A stretch of 64,000 nucleotides of DNA. Source: Piromyces finnis. Lineage: Eukaryota > Neocallimastigomycota > Neocallimastigomycetes > Neocallimastigales > Neocallimastigaceae. Location: NCBI GenBank assembly GCA_002104945.1, contig MCFH01000023.1:496001-560000 (forward strand), given 5' to 3'. The translations under genes were made by a program, and so were the position numbers. Every line of letters begins with the position of its first letter. The stretch's first letter is position 1. Positions 31,345 through 44,708 of the stretch are shown here, piece by piece. A model generated the notes under the pieces. The model made no database searches. It had not been told where the DNA came from and saw nothing but the letters and a program-made list of their open reading frames with translations.

Positions 31345-32106
31345 TATTGATTATAATGGATAATCTTATTCAATAGTATTTTTATGAATAATTTTAATTT
31401 CTTTTTTTTTTCTTTTTTTATAATTATTTTATTTATTTAATAATTCATATAATAGATTATTTTCTTTATATTTCATAATTCTTTTAATTTATATATTAAA
31501 AAAAAAAAAAAAATAGCATTAACATATAATAATTTAACTAAAAATAAATGGAGTAATAAAAAAATACAAACAAAAGTGTTATTAAATTTAAAGTAAAATT
31601 TTTATTTAAAAAACTTTTTTTTTTAAAATTATGTATATGGGATGTGTATTGAAATATGAGGATTACACATTGCAATAATGGTAAAAATAATAGTAATGCT
31701 GATTAAACTATAAATTCTTGATTAAATCAAATAATATATAACTGATGTTTAATATTTATAAAAAGTTTTAAGAATTTAAAAAAAATTTTTTTTACTATAT
31801 ATATAATATATAAAATAAATAAAATTAATTTAATATGTCACCCAGATTTAACTATAATACTATATATTTTAAAAATAAAATCAAAATAAAAACATACTTT
31901 TTATAATTTTGTATATAATGATAAATGATGAATGTTACATATGTTAATAAAAATTAGATATAGAGAAATAAAATAATATTAAAACATAAAAGTAAAGGAT
32001 TAAAACTATAATCAAAACCACAATTTATTATTTTAAACAATAAAGTTTTAAGATATTTTTAATAGTTTTTTTTTTTTTAAGCGTATAATAATATATTAAA
32101 TGTAGG
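31345..32106. other. Intergenic spacer
   Basis: A/T tracts only. It ends with ATGTAG (32100-32105) one base before the next start codon; this could be a start-stop upstream ORF or the TAG acceptor of a leader intron. Confidence 0.55.
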
Positions 32107-34595
32107 ATGAATGAATCAAACACATTTACAAGTTTATTTAAAAAGGTTGAAGAAGATTTATTTGAGAGAGGAAATGAATATAGGAATAAAAAACCATCCA
32201 AAGCGACACTAAAAGAAATCAGAATATGTACTCCCGATCATTTTAAATATGAATTTAAAAAGATTAAAAATGAACGTGAAAAAATATCAAATGAAGAGAA
32301 AAAAAAATATAAAATAGAATCTGAAAATTTAAAGAATCGATTAAAAAATTGCCATAATTATTATGACCAATATCAATGCTTTATTAAACAAAATAATAAT
32401 TTAAAAAAGATCAAACTTAACTTAATTAATAAAATGACTGATGAAATCTTCCATACAAAGCCTACTATTGAAGAAAAAGCCGAATTTAATCAATTAGATA
32501 ATTCATTAACCCAATATATTCATGATTTTAATATAATTGAAAATAAAGAAATTGATGAGGAAAAACATTTAGAATTTATAAAAGGTCTATCCAAAACTTT
32601 TGATCAATCAATTAAAAAAATTACAAAGAATGATATTAAAAGAATTTATGAAACTGGAACAGTTGTTTCCATGGCGAAAAAAAGAAGTAAATTTTTCAAT
32701 GAGGATAAAATAGATAAAATTGTTAATAGTTCTATACTGGAAGCTGTTAATCGTATGAATAAAGAATTACGTAGATTAAATGAAAAAGATGGACTTGCTC
32801 TACCAGATAATATAGCAAAACAAAGAGAAATTATGTTAACAAATTCAGTATATCATACAGAAAAAAGTAAAGAGAAATCTAATAATAGGTCAAAAAGACT
32901 ATCAATATTTGAAAGAAGAAAAAGTCAAGATTTATCAATATCCATAGAAATTAATGAAGCACTCTTGAAAAATAACAATAAACGTAGAATCAGTTTCACA
33001 CAAATTAAGAAAAGTTATGATGAAGTTAATCAATATGTTAATGAAGAAAATAGATATGGTAATTCAATGTTAAACAAAATGAGAAGAAACTTATATTCTA
33101 GATGTATCTTTGAACAACCATTTTCTTCCATTGTTGATGACTTTGGTCATACTTCTGCTTTCTACCAATCTAAGAGATCAATTCTTAACGTCTTATATCC
33201 TGATGAAAAATCAATTATTACTAAAAATAAGAATTTACGGAATACAAAAGATAACACTTTCATATTTCAGCTTATTCGATCACATCCTGCATTTAAAAAA
33301 TATTCAACATATATTCTTAAAGAAATATGTAAAATTATATCATTTAAAATATTAAAGAAAAATCAAATTGTATATAATAAGGGTGATAGCGTAAAATCAT
33401 GGTATATTATATTGGAGGGTGTTGTAGGATTTTATGGAGTAAAAAACAATAAAATGATACCTCTTATAACATATGGTGAAAATGAAGACTTTTGTAAAAT
33501 TTCCTTATATAGTGAAAGTCCTCAAAATTATACTGTGAAGGTTTTATCAGATAAAGGATTATTTGCATGCTTAGAAAAAGATTCTTTCATTCATATCATT
33601 CAATGGATGTCTAAATATGATTTAATGGCAAATCATAAGTTCTTTAAGTCATTTTCTGAATTATCTAATATATACGATTCTATTATTGAAATAATGTCAA
33701 ACATTTGTTGTACATTACATTATTCTGCTGGATCAACTATTATAAAAGAAAATGACATTATTAAGTGTGTCTATTTTATTCAATCTGGTACATGTGAGGT
33801 TAATACTTCTATAGAAATTGATATAAATCAAGAAATGAAACATATTATTGAAAAATACAGTGGTTATGGTTCTAAGTATGATATGCCAAAATTTACAGAC
33901 CCATATGATAGAAGAATTATTACCCAGTCTATTGAAGATGTCATTTCTCAAGATGAAATTATGAATGAAGATAGTGATTATAATTCATCTTTATCATCAT
34001 CAACAAGTATGTGCTAATATTTTTATAACAATTATATAATAATTATATATTTAAATTTATTATATAGTAGAAAAATAAAATTTTAAAATATAAAGTCATA
34101 AACATAATACTAACAGCAATAATTATAATTTTTTTTTTATTTTTGAATTTATTAAATGCTTTAATGATAAAAGATTTACTTTTAAATAAAAATAAAGAAA
34201 AAGAAACAAGTAATGATTATTTAGATAGCCTAATACCACCAGATATCCGAGTTAAACAAATTAAATTAGGTGAACTTTACAAAAATCAACATTTTGGAGA
34301 AGGTGCAGCAATTGCTATAGAGAACTTTGAAAAGTATAAATCACCAGTAACAGTCAAGTGTATAACAGATGTTACAATTTTAGCTATTAGTATTTTTGAT
34401 CTTGTAAAATTATTACCAAGATTCTTTACTGAAAATGAATACTTCTGTATGACAAAGAAAGATTCATTAAATATTTATTATAAACAAAAAGAAGAAGATT
34501 ATTGGGTAAAAATTAAAGAACGTGTTTTAACTACTATACTTAAAGAACAATCTGGCGATTGTCTCAAAAAATATTCAGTTGAAAGAATAAAGTAA
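32107..34595 (+). CDS. Protein with two cyclic-nucleotide-binding-like domains (CNBD2-like?)
   Basis: Two exons, 32107-34006 and 34174-34595, joined A|AT across a GTATGT donor; 773 residues. The first about 380 residues are Lys/Glu/Asn-rich helices without a recognised domain (RRISFTQIKK and RSKRLSIFERRKSQ are possible kinase sites). Residues about 385-500 form a CNB-type fold (IVYNKGDSVKSWYIILEGVVGFYG). A second starts near 510 (SAGSTIIKENDIIKCVYFIQSG). It is interrupted by about 75 acidic/polar residues, then resumes at LGELYKNQHFGEGAAIAIENF. Neither phosphate-binding cassette is canonical: the first lacks FGE and its Arg, and the second has FGEGAA but KSPVTV where Arg is expected. The layout recalls animal CNBD2, linked to sperm; this assignment is tentative. 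No kinase, channel or cyclase domain is attached. Confidence 0.75.
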
Positions 34596-34822
34596 TACAT
34601 AAAAATTATTTTTTATAATAATAATCATGTGTATATTTATATTTAATATAATTGTTAGTTACTTGCTGATTACTATCGAAATCGAAATTATATCAATATT
34701 TATTTTTTAAGGTCTCGTCTCCTTTATAATAATCTTGTTCATATTACATTTATCATAATAAATAATTATTCTATTACTTTTTTGTAAATAACATCAATTT
34801 TTCCAATTTTAACCAACAAACA

Positions 34823-34867
<45 letters not shown>

Positions 34868-35491
34868 AAAATAATTGTTCATTAAAAGTAATTTTCTGTA
34901 TTTTTTTTTTTTTTTTTTTTTTTTAGATGTATATATTTTTATTATTTATTCTTTTTAAACTTTTTATATTACTATTATTATTACTATTACTATTATTATT
35001 ATTTTATTTTATTTTATTTTTTATTTTTTATTTTATTTTTTATTTTTTATTTTATTTTTTATTTTTTATTTTATTTTTTATTTTTTATTTTTTATTATCT
35101 ATTTTTTTTTTAAATAAAGCAAAATGAAATAAATACTCTATATTTTTAATACTAATTTCTAAATTATATATATTAAATTTTAAATATCTAAATTTTTCGG
35201 TTTGTATATATATTAAAGAATAAAAATATGCTGTATCGAAAAAATTATTAATATTAATTTTTGTTTTAAGGTATTATGACTTTAGGCATGCATTTTTTTT
35301 ATCCTTTTAAATATATATACTATATAAATTTGTTTATAATTATTATTATATAAAATAAACTAAACTAAAAAATTTATATATGTCAGTTGATTAAATAAAA
35401 AAATTTTTTTTTCTCTTGAAAGCTCGGATTATTTTTCTGTTTATGATTTATGAATTAAATTAAATATTGCTGATTGTTATACTATATTAAA
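34596..35491. repeat. Convergent intergenic region with A40, T24 and TTTTA repeats
   Basis: Lies between convergent genes. It contains a 40-base A run (34826-34865), a 24-base T run (34901-34924), and TTTTATTTTTTATTTT-type repeats to about 35092. The A and T runs could form a hairpin or represent oligo(A) retro-insertion relics. The open frame at 34927-35127 is an artefact of these repeats. Confidence 0.8.
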
Positions 35492-37550
35492 TTAATATTT
35501 TAAAATAGTAGTAATTTCTTCATCAGTGTAACCTAAAAGATATAAAACATTTTCTAAACTTGGTTGATTGATTCTAGTTGGTGCCTATATTATTAAACAT
35601 ATAAATTAAATATATATTTATGATTTTATAAGATAAATTAGTTTAAAATGAATATTCAGTTATGTATATATTTATAAAATTATAATTATATTAATTACTT
35701 GTTCTTGAACTCTTGGCTTAGCATTAAAAGCAACACCTAAACCGGCTTTAGACATCATTAATAAATCATTTGCACCATCACCAACGGCAATTGTTTGTTC
35801 TGGTATTATATGTTCTAATTGAGAAATGGCGCCTAATAATTCTGCTTTTCTTGAACCATCAACAATTGGACCATAGGTTTTTCCTTCTAATTGTTTACCA
35901 TCTTCAGAAATAGCTAAATTATTGGCATAAGCGAAATCTAATCCTAATTCATTCTTAATATAGTTAGCTAATGGAACAAAACCACCAGAGCAGACAGCTA
36001 ACTTATAACCAAGATTCTTTAAAGCTCTGCAGAGATTATGAGCACCTGGAGTAAATGTAATAACCTTTTTAATTTCATCGAAAATATCGGTTGATAAACC
36101 TTTGAGTAATGCAACTCTCTTTGCTAAAGATTCTTGGAAGTTGAGTTCTCCATTCATTGCAGATGCAGTAATTGCCTATTTAGAAATTATATTTTAAACA
36201 AATTAAAATATATCAGTTTGATTATACATTATTAATTTGTAAAATTAATAAGAGTTAATCCGTATTTTTTTTATTTAGTAGTTTACTTACTGATACTTCT
36301 TTAACAACACCGGCATGTCTTGCAATTTCATCAATAACTTCTTGTTGAATTAATGTAGAATCCATATCAAAGACAATTAAACGTTTGTTTTTACGGTAAA
36401 CATCATCAACTTGAAGAGCAATGTCAGTTTTGTAATTTGTAGTTAAATCAAATATTTGCTTTTTAAGATCGTCAATTTCAACTTCAACTGGAATACTTAA
36501 AAATACATCCATACAGCGAACATTTGGTTCAGTTATTCTATTTAAACGTTTAACACTTTTAACAATAATTTTATTGTCTGCAAGAAATTGGAACCAATGA
36601 TTTAAAAATTCCGAATCTAATTTTTCTTTGTTTATTAAAGTTGCAACATAGCTTTTATTTTCTTCGTTTTCTTTGTTGTCTTCTTTAGTTTTTTCTTTTT
36701 CCTTTTCTTCCTTTGTTAATAAAGTTTTACTTCCTAAAGCTTTAACGGAAACTGAAGCACTAGCTTCATTTACAATTTCTTTAATTTTACTGTACATTTC
36801 AATAAATTGGAAGTTTAAGTTAAGAATTAAACTAATACTAACTAAATTTTTACAGGCTTTTGCAATTTGGAAATCAATAACATTTATATTGTATTCTTGA
36901 TATATAGCAAATATTTGCTTTAATAAAGTAGCATAATTATCTGAGGAAGCTACAAGAGCCATTTCATAATTTCTTGATGAATCTTGTTCATCAATGGATT
37001 TGACAGAGCTAGTAGTATTGTTTATTTTTTCCAAAGTTTCAGCATGGAATACATTATATTTACGAACTAAGGAATTTAAAAATGAATCACCAATAGATAA
37101 TCCTGATTCCATATCAAACTTATCTAAAAGGATAGCAAGTTTAAAGAATGTAATGTAAAGAATAGATTGAATATTTTTTAAGCTACCAGCTGCAGTTGCT
37201 CTTTCTTCAGCCTTTATTGAAGAATTGGTTAATTGATTAATTTGTTGAACAAAGAAATCGTTAAATGTTGAAGTACTGTCATTAACAGAATTTATAAATC
37301 CAGTAGTATTGTTTTGAAGTTTAGTAATTCTAGTATTAAATAAATCTACATATGGTGAAGCATTATCTTTTGTATCAACTTTAATACAGTTTGGTTGAAT
37401 TTCATTTTGAATATATTTGGTAAAAACTTCAAAATCAATTAATTGTTCAGACCAAGCTTGTGGTATTTGACGTTTCACTTCGTCTTCTATTACATTAAGG
37501 TTGGTCTTACTGTTGCTGTGAATATTCATAAATGAACATAAGAATTTCAT
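35492..37550 (-). CDS. SER2: Phosphoserine phosphatase with large N-terminal extension
   Basis: Removes phosphate from O-phosphoserine in the last step of serine synthesis. Exons on the minus strand: 37550-36291, 36175-35699, 35584-35492; 609 residues, about twice the usual size. The HAD phosphatase occupies about residues 340-609. Motif I is VFDMDSTL with Asp395 and Asp397, followed by QQEVIDEIARHAG. Motif II is CSGGF with Ser483. The Lys in GSRKAELL is about 530, and the metal motif GDGAND is 552-557. Just upstream (IVKSVKRLNRI...DIALQVDDVYRKNKRL) resembles the ACT-like leader seen in fungal and bacterial SerB. The first about 300 residues are helical with a Lys/Glu linker (KEEKEKEKTKEDNKENEENK) and unrecognised by me. 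The start is the first ATG of a long frame; an internal Met at residue 8 is possible. Confidence 0.9.
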
Positions 37551-39457
37551 TTTTAAATTATTTGTTCTATCAAAATTTCAAATGATATAAAAAAATGAAA
37601 ATAAATTTTAGATTTATAATATTATACTTCCTTTTTTTTTTCTTAATATCATATATCATATAATAAAAATATATATTTCATTTATAATTAAATCAAATTT
37701 ATTTATTTATCATATTAATGAAATAAAATAAGATATATATAGATTATTGGATTTAGAAAAATGATAGATTTATATATAGATTATTGAATTGAAAAATTAA
37801 ATTTTTGTATATTTTTAAAAAAAGTATATATATATATATATAAAAGAAATAAAATATGGTTAGAATAATTATATTATTTATATTTTAATGTATTATAGAT
37901 AAAAAAGACATATGTATTAGTATTCAATTTATTTATTATTAAGTTTATCATTTTAAATTGCTATTAATTAAAATTGTTAATCTATTAGTTTTCCGTTATA
38001 ATTATTCGATTTATTGTTATACCTTTTTATTATTATTATTATTTATTATTTTTTTTTACTATTAATACTTATATAAATATTTTATATATATATTATTTTA
38101 TTATTTTATTTTTTAACTTATTACAATAAACTCTTTTAATTATATAAAGGTATATACCAACTTTTTTTTTTTTCTTTATTTTATATTTTTGTAAATCTTT
38201 TTTTTTTTTTTTTTTTTTTAATTTTTTAGTTTTATATTAATTTGATTTTAATATATTATTTAATATATTAAAATACATATATTATATATGGAGAGGTCTA
38301 AAATTTTTAAATGAAATCTCTGAATAAATATTGGATAATTATATATTTTGTTAAAAATAAAATAATAGTAAGGTCAGTTTATTTTATAAACATTTTAATA
38401 TACCATTAATAAATAAATACCTAATACCACTCCTTTAACTTCAAACCTAATAAGTTATAACATATTAAAATGTTTTCAAATTTAACAATATATATTATTT
38501 AATAAGAAATTATTTTTTAGGACTTTCGTGGAAATAACGCTAACTATATTCTCTTCATACCTAAAATAATCAATAGTATTATCTGTAATATTGGTTAATT
38601 ATTTCTGTATCATTATAAAACATACCTTAATTTCTCATATAATTAACCATAATAATTTAATATTTCTTATAATTAGAAACACCCTTTTAATTTATACTAA
38701 AGAGATGATTGGTTAAAAAAAATAAAAATTTTGATCAAAATTTTTAAAAATCAAATATTATATTTAATTTATAATTAATGAATAAAAATATAGGAAAAGA
38801 ATTATTCAAATATAAATAGTATACTAGTATAATAAAATGAATATAATGTCATGTTTTATTAATTATAAGAAATGTAATTATTGCTGTTATTAAACTTATA
38901 TATTCTACACTGTGACTTTAATAATAATTTAAAATTTCAAACGAAAAATTTATTATATATTTTCAAGAAATCAAGTGATATATTCTTATGCTATAATAAA
39001 ATTAAATAAATCTATGTAATATAAAATAAATCTATGTAATTTTAAATAAAGACTGTATTTATCAATTTTTTTAAAAAAAAAAGATATGAAATATTGATAG
39101 TAATTATTTGATTAAAAAAATATATAATTAAATATATTTATATTTATTAAAATTTGAAATATTAAAAAATTGAATAGTTTTTAATTTAAATAGTTTTTTA
39201 AACTAGTTAAAACTACTTGTTAACTTTTTTTTTTTAACATCATATAATTTAAAAAAAGTAGAAATATTTTATGATATGCATAATAAATATTAATATTTTT
39301 ATTTGTACTATTATTATTTTGCTAATTCCCAGTTTGAAATTTATTTTATTTTTTAAAAAAAAAAGCCCAAAAACAAAAACTATATATTAATTATTTTTAA
39401 TTTTTTTTATACTTTCTTTTTCTTTTTCTTTTACATATATGTATATATTCTTAAAAG
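37551..39457. promoter_or_regulatory. Divergent promoter region of SER2 and HydF
   Basis: 1.9 kb between divergently oriented genes, so both promoters must lie here or overlap it. It is nearly all A/T with T-runs near 38161 and 38198-38219. No TATA element can be singled out in such composition. A slightly richer patch lies at 38520-38600 without a frame. Confidence 0.45.
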
Positions 39458-41545
39458 ATGTATTTAACACCAAAGATAAATTTAATTAAAGGACAAAAAC
39501 TACTTCCAACTTCTTTACCTCATTTAATACCTTCTTTTTCAAAAAGTAGTTTATTATCAACTTCCATAAAAAGGATTAATAATGAAAGATTAACTGCTAT
39601 AAATATTAGAAATTTTTATAGTACTTTACCAAATAATAAGTGAGTAAATGTATATATTAAACAGAGATTTTGAATATTTACATAGAATTATTATTAGGTT
39701 TTTTTTTTTTTTTCATACATAACAATATCAAATTTAATAGTAATATTAAAACATTACAAAAATGAAAAAGATATATATAGATTATTGAATTTGGAAAATA
39801 AGTAAAATATCTTTATGAACTGGATATATTGTGCAATATTAATTATATATTGAATCATAATAATAAAAATAAATAAAATGTATAAAGAATTATATTGGTA
39901 AGAATAATGTAAATGTTTATTAAATTTATAATGTTTAATATTTTGATAATAGAAAAAAAAATGTTCCACCTCCAATTTTACCTCGTGAAAATATTGGTAT
40001 TTTTGGATGTATGAATGCTGGTAAATCTACTTTAATGAATCTTTTGACTCAACAAGCTACTTCTATTGTTGATGATAAGCCAGGAACTACAGCTGATGTA
40101 AAAGTTGCTTTAATGGAAATTCATAACATTGGACCATGCAAACTTTTTGACACAGCAGGTTATGATGAAGAAGGAAAACTCGGACAGAAGAAATTACAAA
40201 AAACTCATAATATAGTAAAAGAATCAGATTTGGTTATTGTTGTAATCGATAAACAATCTGGTTCTGATGAAGTTAATGAAAATAAAGTAATAGAATTAGC
40301 AAAAAAGCGTCAAAAAAATATTATAATTATACAGAATGTTAGAGGTTAGCTGCATATAAATATATTATTATTATATATAATTTACATAATTTGTTTTATA
40401 TATTAATTATTATACTCGTTATTTCATTTTAATTTTTAATATATAGATAATAGTCCTGTTGAAGTATCAACTTATAAAGGATTACCATCACTTCAAATAA
40501 ATTTAAATAATAAAAGTAATTATACAAAAGTAATAGAATTTATTCAAACTCATGGTATAAAAAAAAATAAACCTGTAGTACCATTACTTCCACAACATGT
40601 TTTGGGTCCAGACAAGACTGTCTTTTTAAATATACCAATGGATGCTGAAACACCAGGAGGTAGACTTTTACGTCCACAATCAAAGTGCCAAGAATTTTGT
40701 TTAAGCCATTTTACATCAACCTACGCTTATCGTATGGACTTAATTAAAGGTCGTTCTAATGATTCAAATGTTAGTGAAACTGAAAAGAAACGTTTCCAAG
40801 ACGCAATAGAAAGAATTAAACCATCTATTATCATTACTGATTCTCAAGCAATGGATTTAGTTGGTCGTTGGGTTTCTCCTGATAAATTCCCAAATGTTCA
40901 ATTAACAACTTTTTCAATTATGATGATTAATCAAATGACTGATGGTCAACTTCCAAAATTTATTAAAGGTTTAGAAGTTTTAAAATCTTTGAAATCAAAT
41001 GATAAAATACTTATATCTGAAGCTTGTAATCATAATCGTTTAACAGATATATGTGAAGATATAGGTAAAATAATATTTTTTATATATATTTAAATATAAT
41101 AATAATAATTCTATTATTATTTTTTTTTAAGTCACAAATTAATTAATTTATTTTCTATTATTATTTATTATACTTTAACATATTTATAATGAATAGGTAC
41201 AAAACAAATACCCGATAAATTAAAAAGAAAATTAGGTAATTCAATTGTTATAGATCATGCATTTGGTCGTGAATTTCCAAGCAAAGAATTAAAGGAATAT
41301 TCATTAGGTAATTAAATAATATAAATAGAGAATAAAATTAAATTACCAAAAAATATTAATATTATACTCAATATTATTAATTAGTTGTTCATTGTGGTGG
41401 TTGTATGATTGATAAACAAAAAATGTGTGCTCGTTTAGATGACTGTATAGAAAATAATATTCCTATTACTAACTATGGTTTATTATTAACTTATTTGAAT
41501 TCACCAAAGGCTTTGAAAAGAGTTACAAAGCCATTTGTTTGTTAA
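39458..41545 (+). CDS. hydF: [FeFe]-hydrogenase maturation GTPase HydF, probably hydrogenosomal
   Basis: Scaffold/carrier that delivers the 2Fe subcluster to HydA together with HydE and HydG. Exons: 39458-39639, 39953-40344, 40447-41064, 41197-41307, 41385-41545; 487 residues. The first about 70 residues are Ser/Thr/Lys/Arg-rich without acids (FSKSSLLSTSIKR...IRNFYSTLPNNK), like a mitochondrial/hydrogenosomal targeting peptide absent from bacterial HydF. The GTPase domain shows GCMNAGKST (P-loop), KPGTTADV and DTAGYDEEG. The C-terminal cluster ligands fit the known HydF pattern C-x-H, 49 residues, H-C-x-x-C (CNH in EACNHNR; HCGGC). It encodes H2 metabolism and is the best single clue to an anaerobic hydrogenosome-bearing organism. 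An upstream ATG at 39439 opens a short overlapping frame. Confidence 0.95.
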
Positions 41546-44500
41546 TAAAAATAAAAAAAAAATAAAATAAAAAAGAATAATGGTGATGATGACAGAGAAA
41601 AAATAAACGTTATCATTAAATATAGTAAAGTTATTTAAAAACATAAAATCCAGTCAAGTGCTTTTGATATAAAAGAAATATAATTTATTACAAACAATTA
41701 TATATTATTAGATTAAATAAAATAAAATAAAATATATTGAATGTAATTATAGAACTAAAAAATAATACTTAAGAAATAAAATCAAATAAAAACATATTTT
41801 GATGTATTAATAAATATTACTTTATAAATAAACTTTTTTCTTGTTATATTAATTATATTACTCCTTATTACCACCACCATTTATTTTATTTAATGAATAG
41901 AAAAGAGTTTAATACGCATTATTCACTTCATTTAAAATATAAATTATTAAAACTAAGGTAGGAAACTGTTTTCCTCGTTCAAAATTTAAATATCAATCCT
42001 TCAAAAAAAATTTTTTTCATACTATTTAAATCACAATATGAGTTTCTTGATATGGTGGGGTGGTTTAGAATCAAATATTCTTTTAAGTTTAATGCTGTAA
42101 AAAATAAAAACAATTTTACTATTTAGTAGAGTTTATAAATAAAAAAAATTTAATTAAAATAATAAAAATTTTAATATTTTAAGTTAATCTTAATTTTTAA
42201 AATTATTGGATTAATACCTTTTCATTCTATTAATTAATAAATATTCTTTTATATATATATATATAAAAGTAATTTAACATAATCAAAGTTAAAACAATGT
42301 ATATATATATTTCCTATTGGATTAACCATAGATTATTAGTTCTTTTTCACATCTTTTTAATAGAGAATGAATTAAAAAAAATTATATTTTTGACTTCAAT
42401 GAGACTTCAAATTATGAATATGTATTTAAAACTACCTTTAATTCTGAAAATATAAATATATTATCACTAATATAAAAAGTTCAAGGAATTATTTTATTTA
42501 AATAATCAACCCAGAAGTTAAAAAGTAAAAGCTAGGTAACATTTTAATATATTAAAAATAGAAATAAAATGTCATTATATTAAAATGTAATAAAGTCTTG
42601 ATAATTAATGATTTTATTTTATTATAATCATACATTTCTGGATATAAGCAATAAAAATATTATTAAAAATAATGTTTTTATTGATTATACTTGGTAATTT
42701 ATATAAAAAACACTTTTATTACAATTAACTTCATTTTATAAAAATTAAATTAATGAGGTTAAATTTATTGTAAAATTTATTTTATTTTAATTTAGAAGGT
42801 TTAAATTAGACAGAATTTTGTAAACATTTCAATAAAAAAAAAAAAAGTATCGAGATAATGTGTAAAAAAAAAAATAAAACTAATTTATAATTATTTTTAT
42901 TTATAAATAACAAACATTTTTAATATAAATCTTGTAAATTAAATAATTTAATAGTAAAAAAAAAAGTGGATTTAATTATTATATGAAATATTTTTAATAA
43001 TTTTAAATAATAATTTTAAATTTAATAATTTATATATTAATTAATTTATAAAAATTTTTTTTTTTCTGTTGTCCTATTATTCGCTATCTTCTTAATTTTT
43101 TCTTTTTCAAAATAATTATTAAAGGAGTTAAATATATATAACATAAATAAAACATTATAATAATAGATTTTAAATTATTAATTACCAAAATAATTAAAAC
43201 ATTGTGAGGAAAAACTATTCAATTATATATATAATATATATAATAAAAGATAATTAAAATATAACTGTTTTATTTTTATAGTATTAATAAATTTAAACTT
43301 TTTTTTTTAAAAAAAATAATAATAGATTTTTAAAATAATCATCTATATTATTATTTTATTTAAAATACACTTAACTACTAATTAAAAAAAAAAAATTATT
43401 TATACGAAATAATTATTATATAGAAAACAAAGAGGATATTATAGAATACGAAATAAATTGTGTATCATATAATAATAAACCTTTTTTTTTATTAAATTCT
43501 AGAAAAAAAAATTACTTAAATAATCTAACGAGGGATTTCATAAATCAAAATAAAGATTATAAATACTTTTTTTTTAAAAAAAAATAAATATATGGCAATA
43601 TTAAAGTAATAAAATATATTCATTAAAATAATAAACGTAAAAGTGAAGTAATTAAATACTTTTATTATAAGAATTTATATAATTATTTAGAAACAACAAT
43701 AATAATCAATAATTAAAATTGAATTGAATTAAATATTAGTAAACATTATTAAATTTATAAATTTAAACAAATAAAATAAAAATAATTAGTATAAAAATTG
43801 TTTCAAAAACAAAACAAATAAATCTATTAAATCATTTAAAATAAAATTATTAAAAAAAAAAAAGCAATAATTTCGAAAATTATTATATACCTAAAATTTT
43901 AATCAAAACGTTAGTAATTTTTTTTTTTTAAAAAAAAATAATAAATAAATACTTTGAAAGATCTATATTTTTTTTAAATTCAGAAATTGCCATATAAATA
44001 GTTATATACCTAGAGATTTTATTATATTTATAATATTCTATATTTTTTATCTTATCTTTTCACTTAAAAATAAATAATCATTTATATTAAATTAATAATA
44101 TATATACCATAATTATTGAATAATTTTTCAAAGAACTAATAAATTTTTAAACTTTTGATACCATTTAATTCATAATAAAGAATTATTTTTATGTTATTGA
44201 CAACAATATTTTAAATATATAAATTATATATAATTTATATTTGTTTTAATTATATAGTTTTATTTTATAAATATTTTCATTTAAATATTTTAGAAAATTA
44301 TAGAAATAGAAGATTAAATTTTAAATTATAATAAAAAATTAAAAGATATTTTCTATTAATTTTATTTAAAAATTACTGTAAATAAAAGAATTAAATATGC
44401 AATTATTATAAATTAATGAAAACCAATTTATTTTAATATATATCAATATATATATGAAATAAGTAATTTATATACCTTTATAAGGGATAAAAAATTATTA

Positions 44501-44708
44501 TCAAAAAGTTAGCCATTTATTAAAAATCTGTTTTTATAATATTTACAACTGAAATCCTCGCAAAATTATTTTAAAAATAATATAGCTTTTTTCTATCAAG
44601 TAATTAAAGGTTAATTTCAGTACATTATTATATAAGATACACATTCATTTATACATTCATATATCTATTTAAATTTTCTGTTATTATATATTTGTCATTC
44701 TATAATTA
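41546..44708. other. AT-rich intergenic desert, 3.2 kb
   Basis: No coding signal found on either strand. Several T(8-12)A(8-9) palindromic tracts recur (near 43300, 43570 and 43920). A small richer patch at 41950-42075 (GGTGGGGTGGTTTAG) has no frame. Confidence 0.6.
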
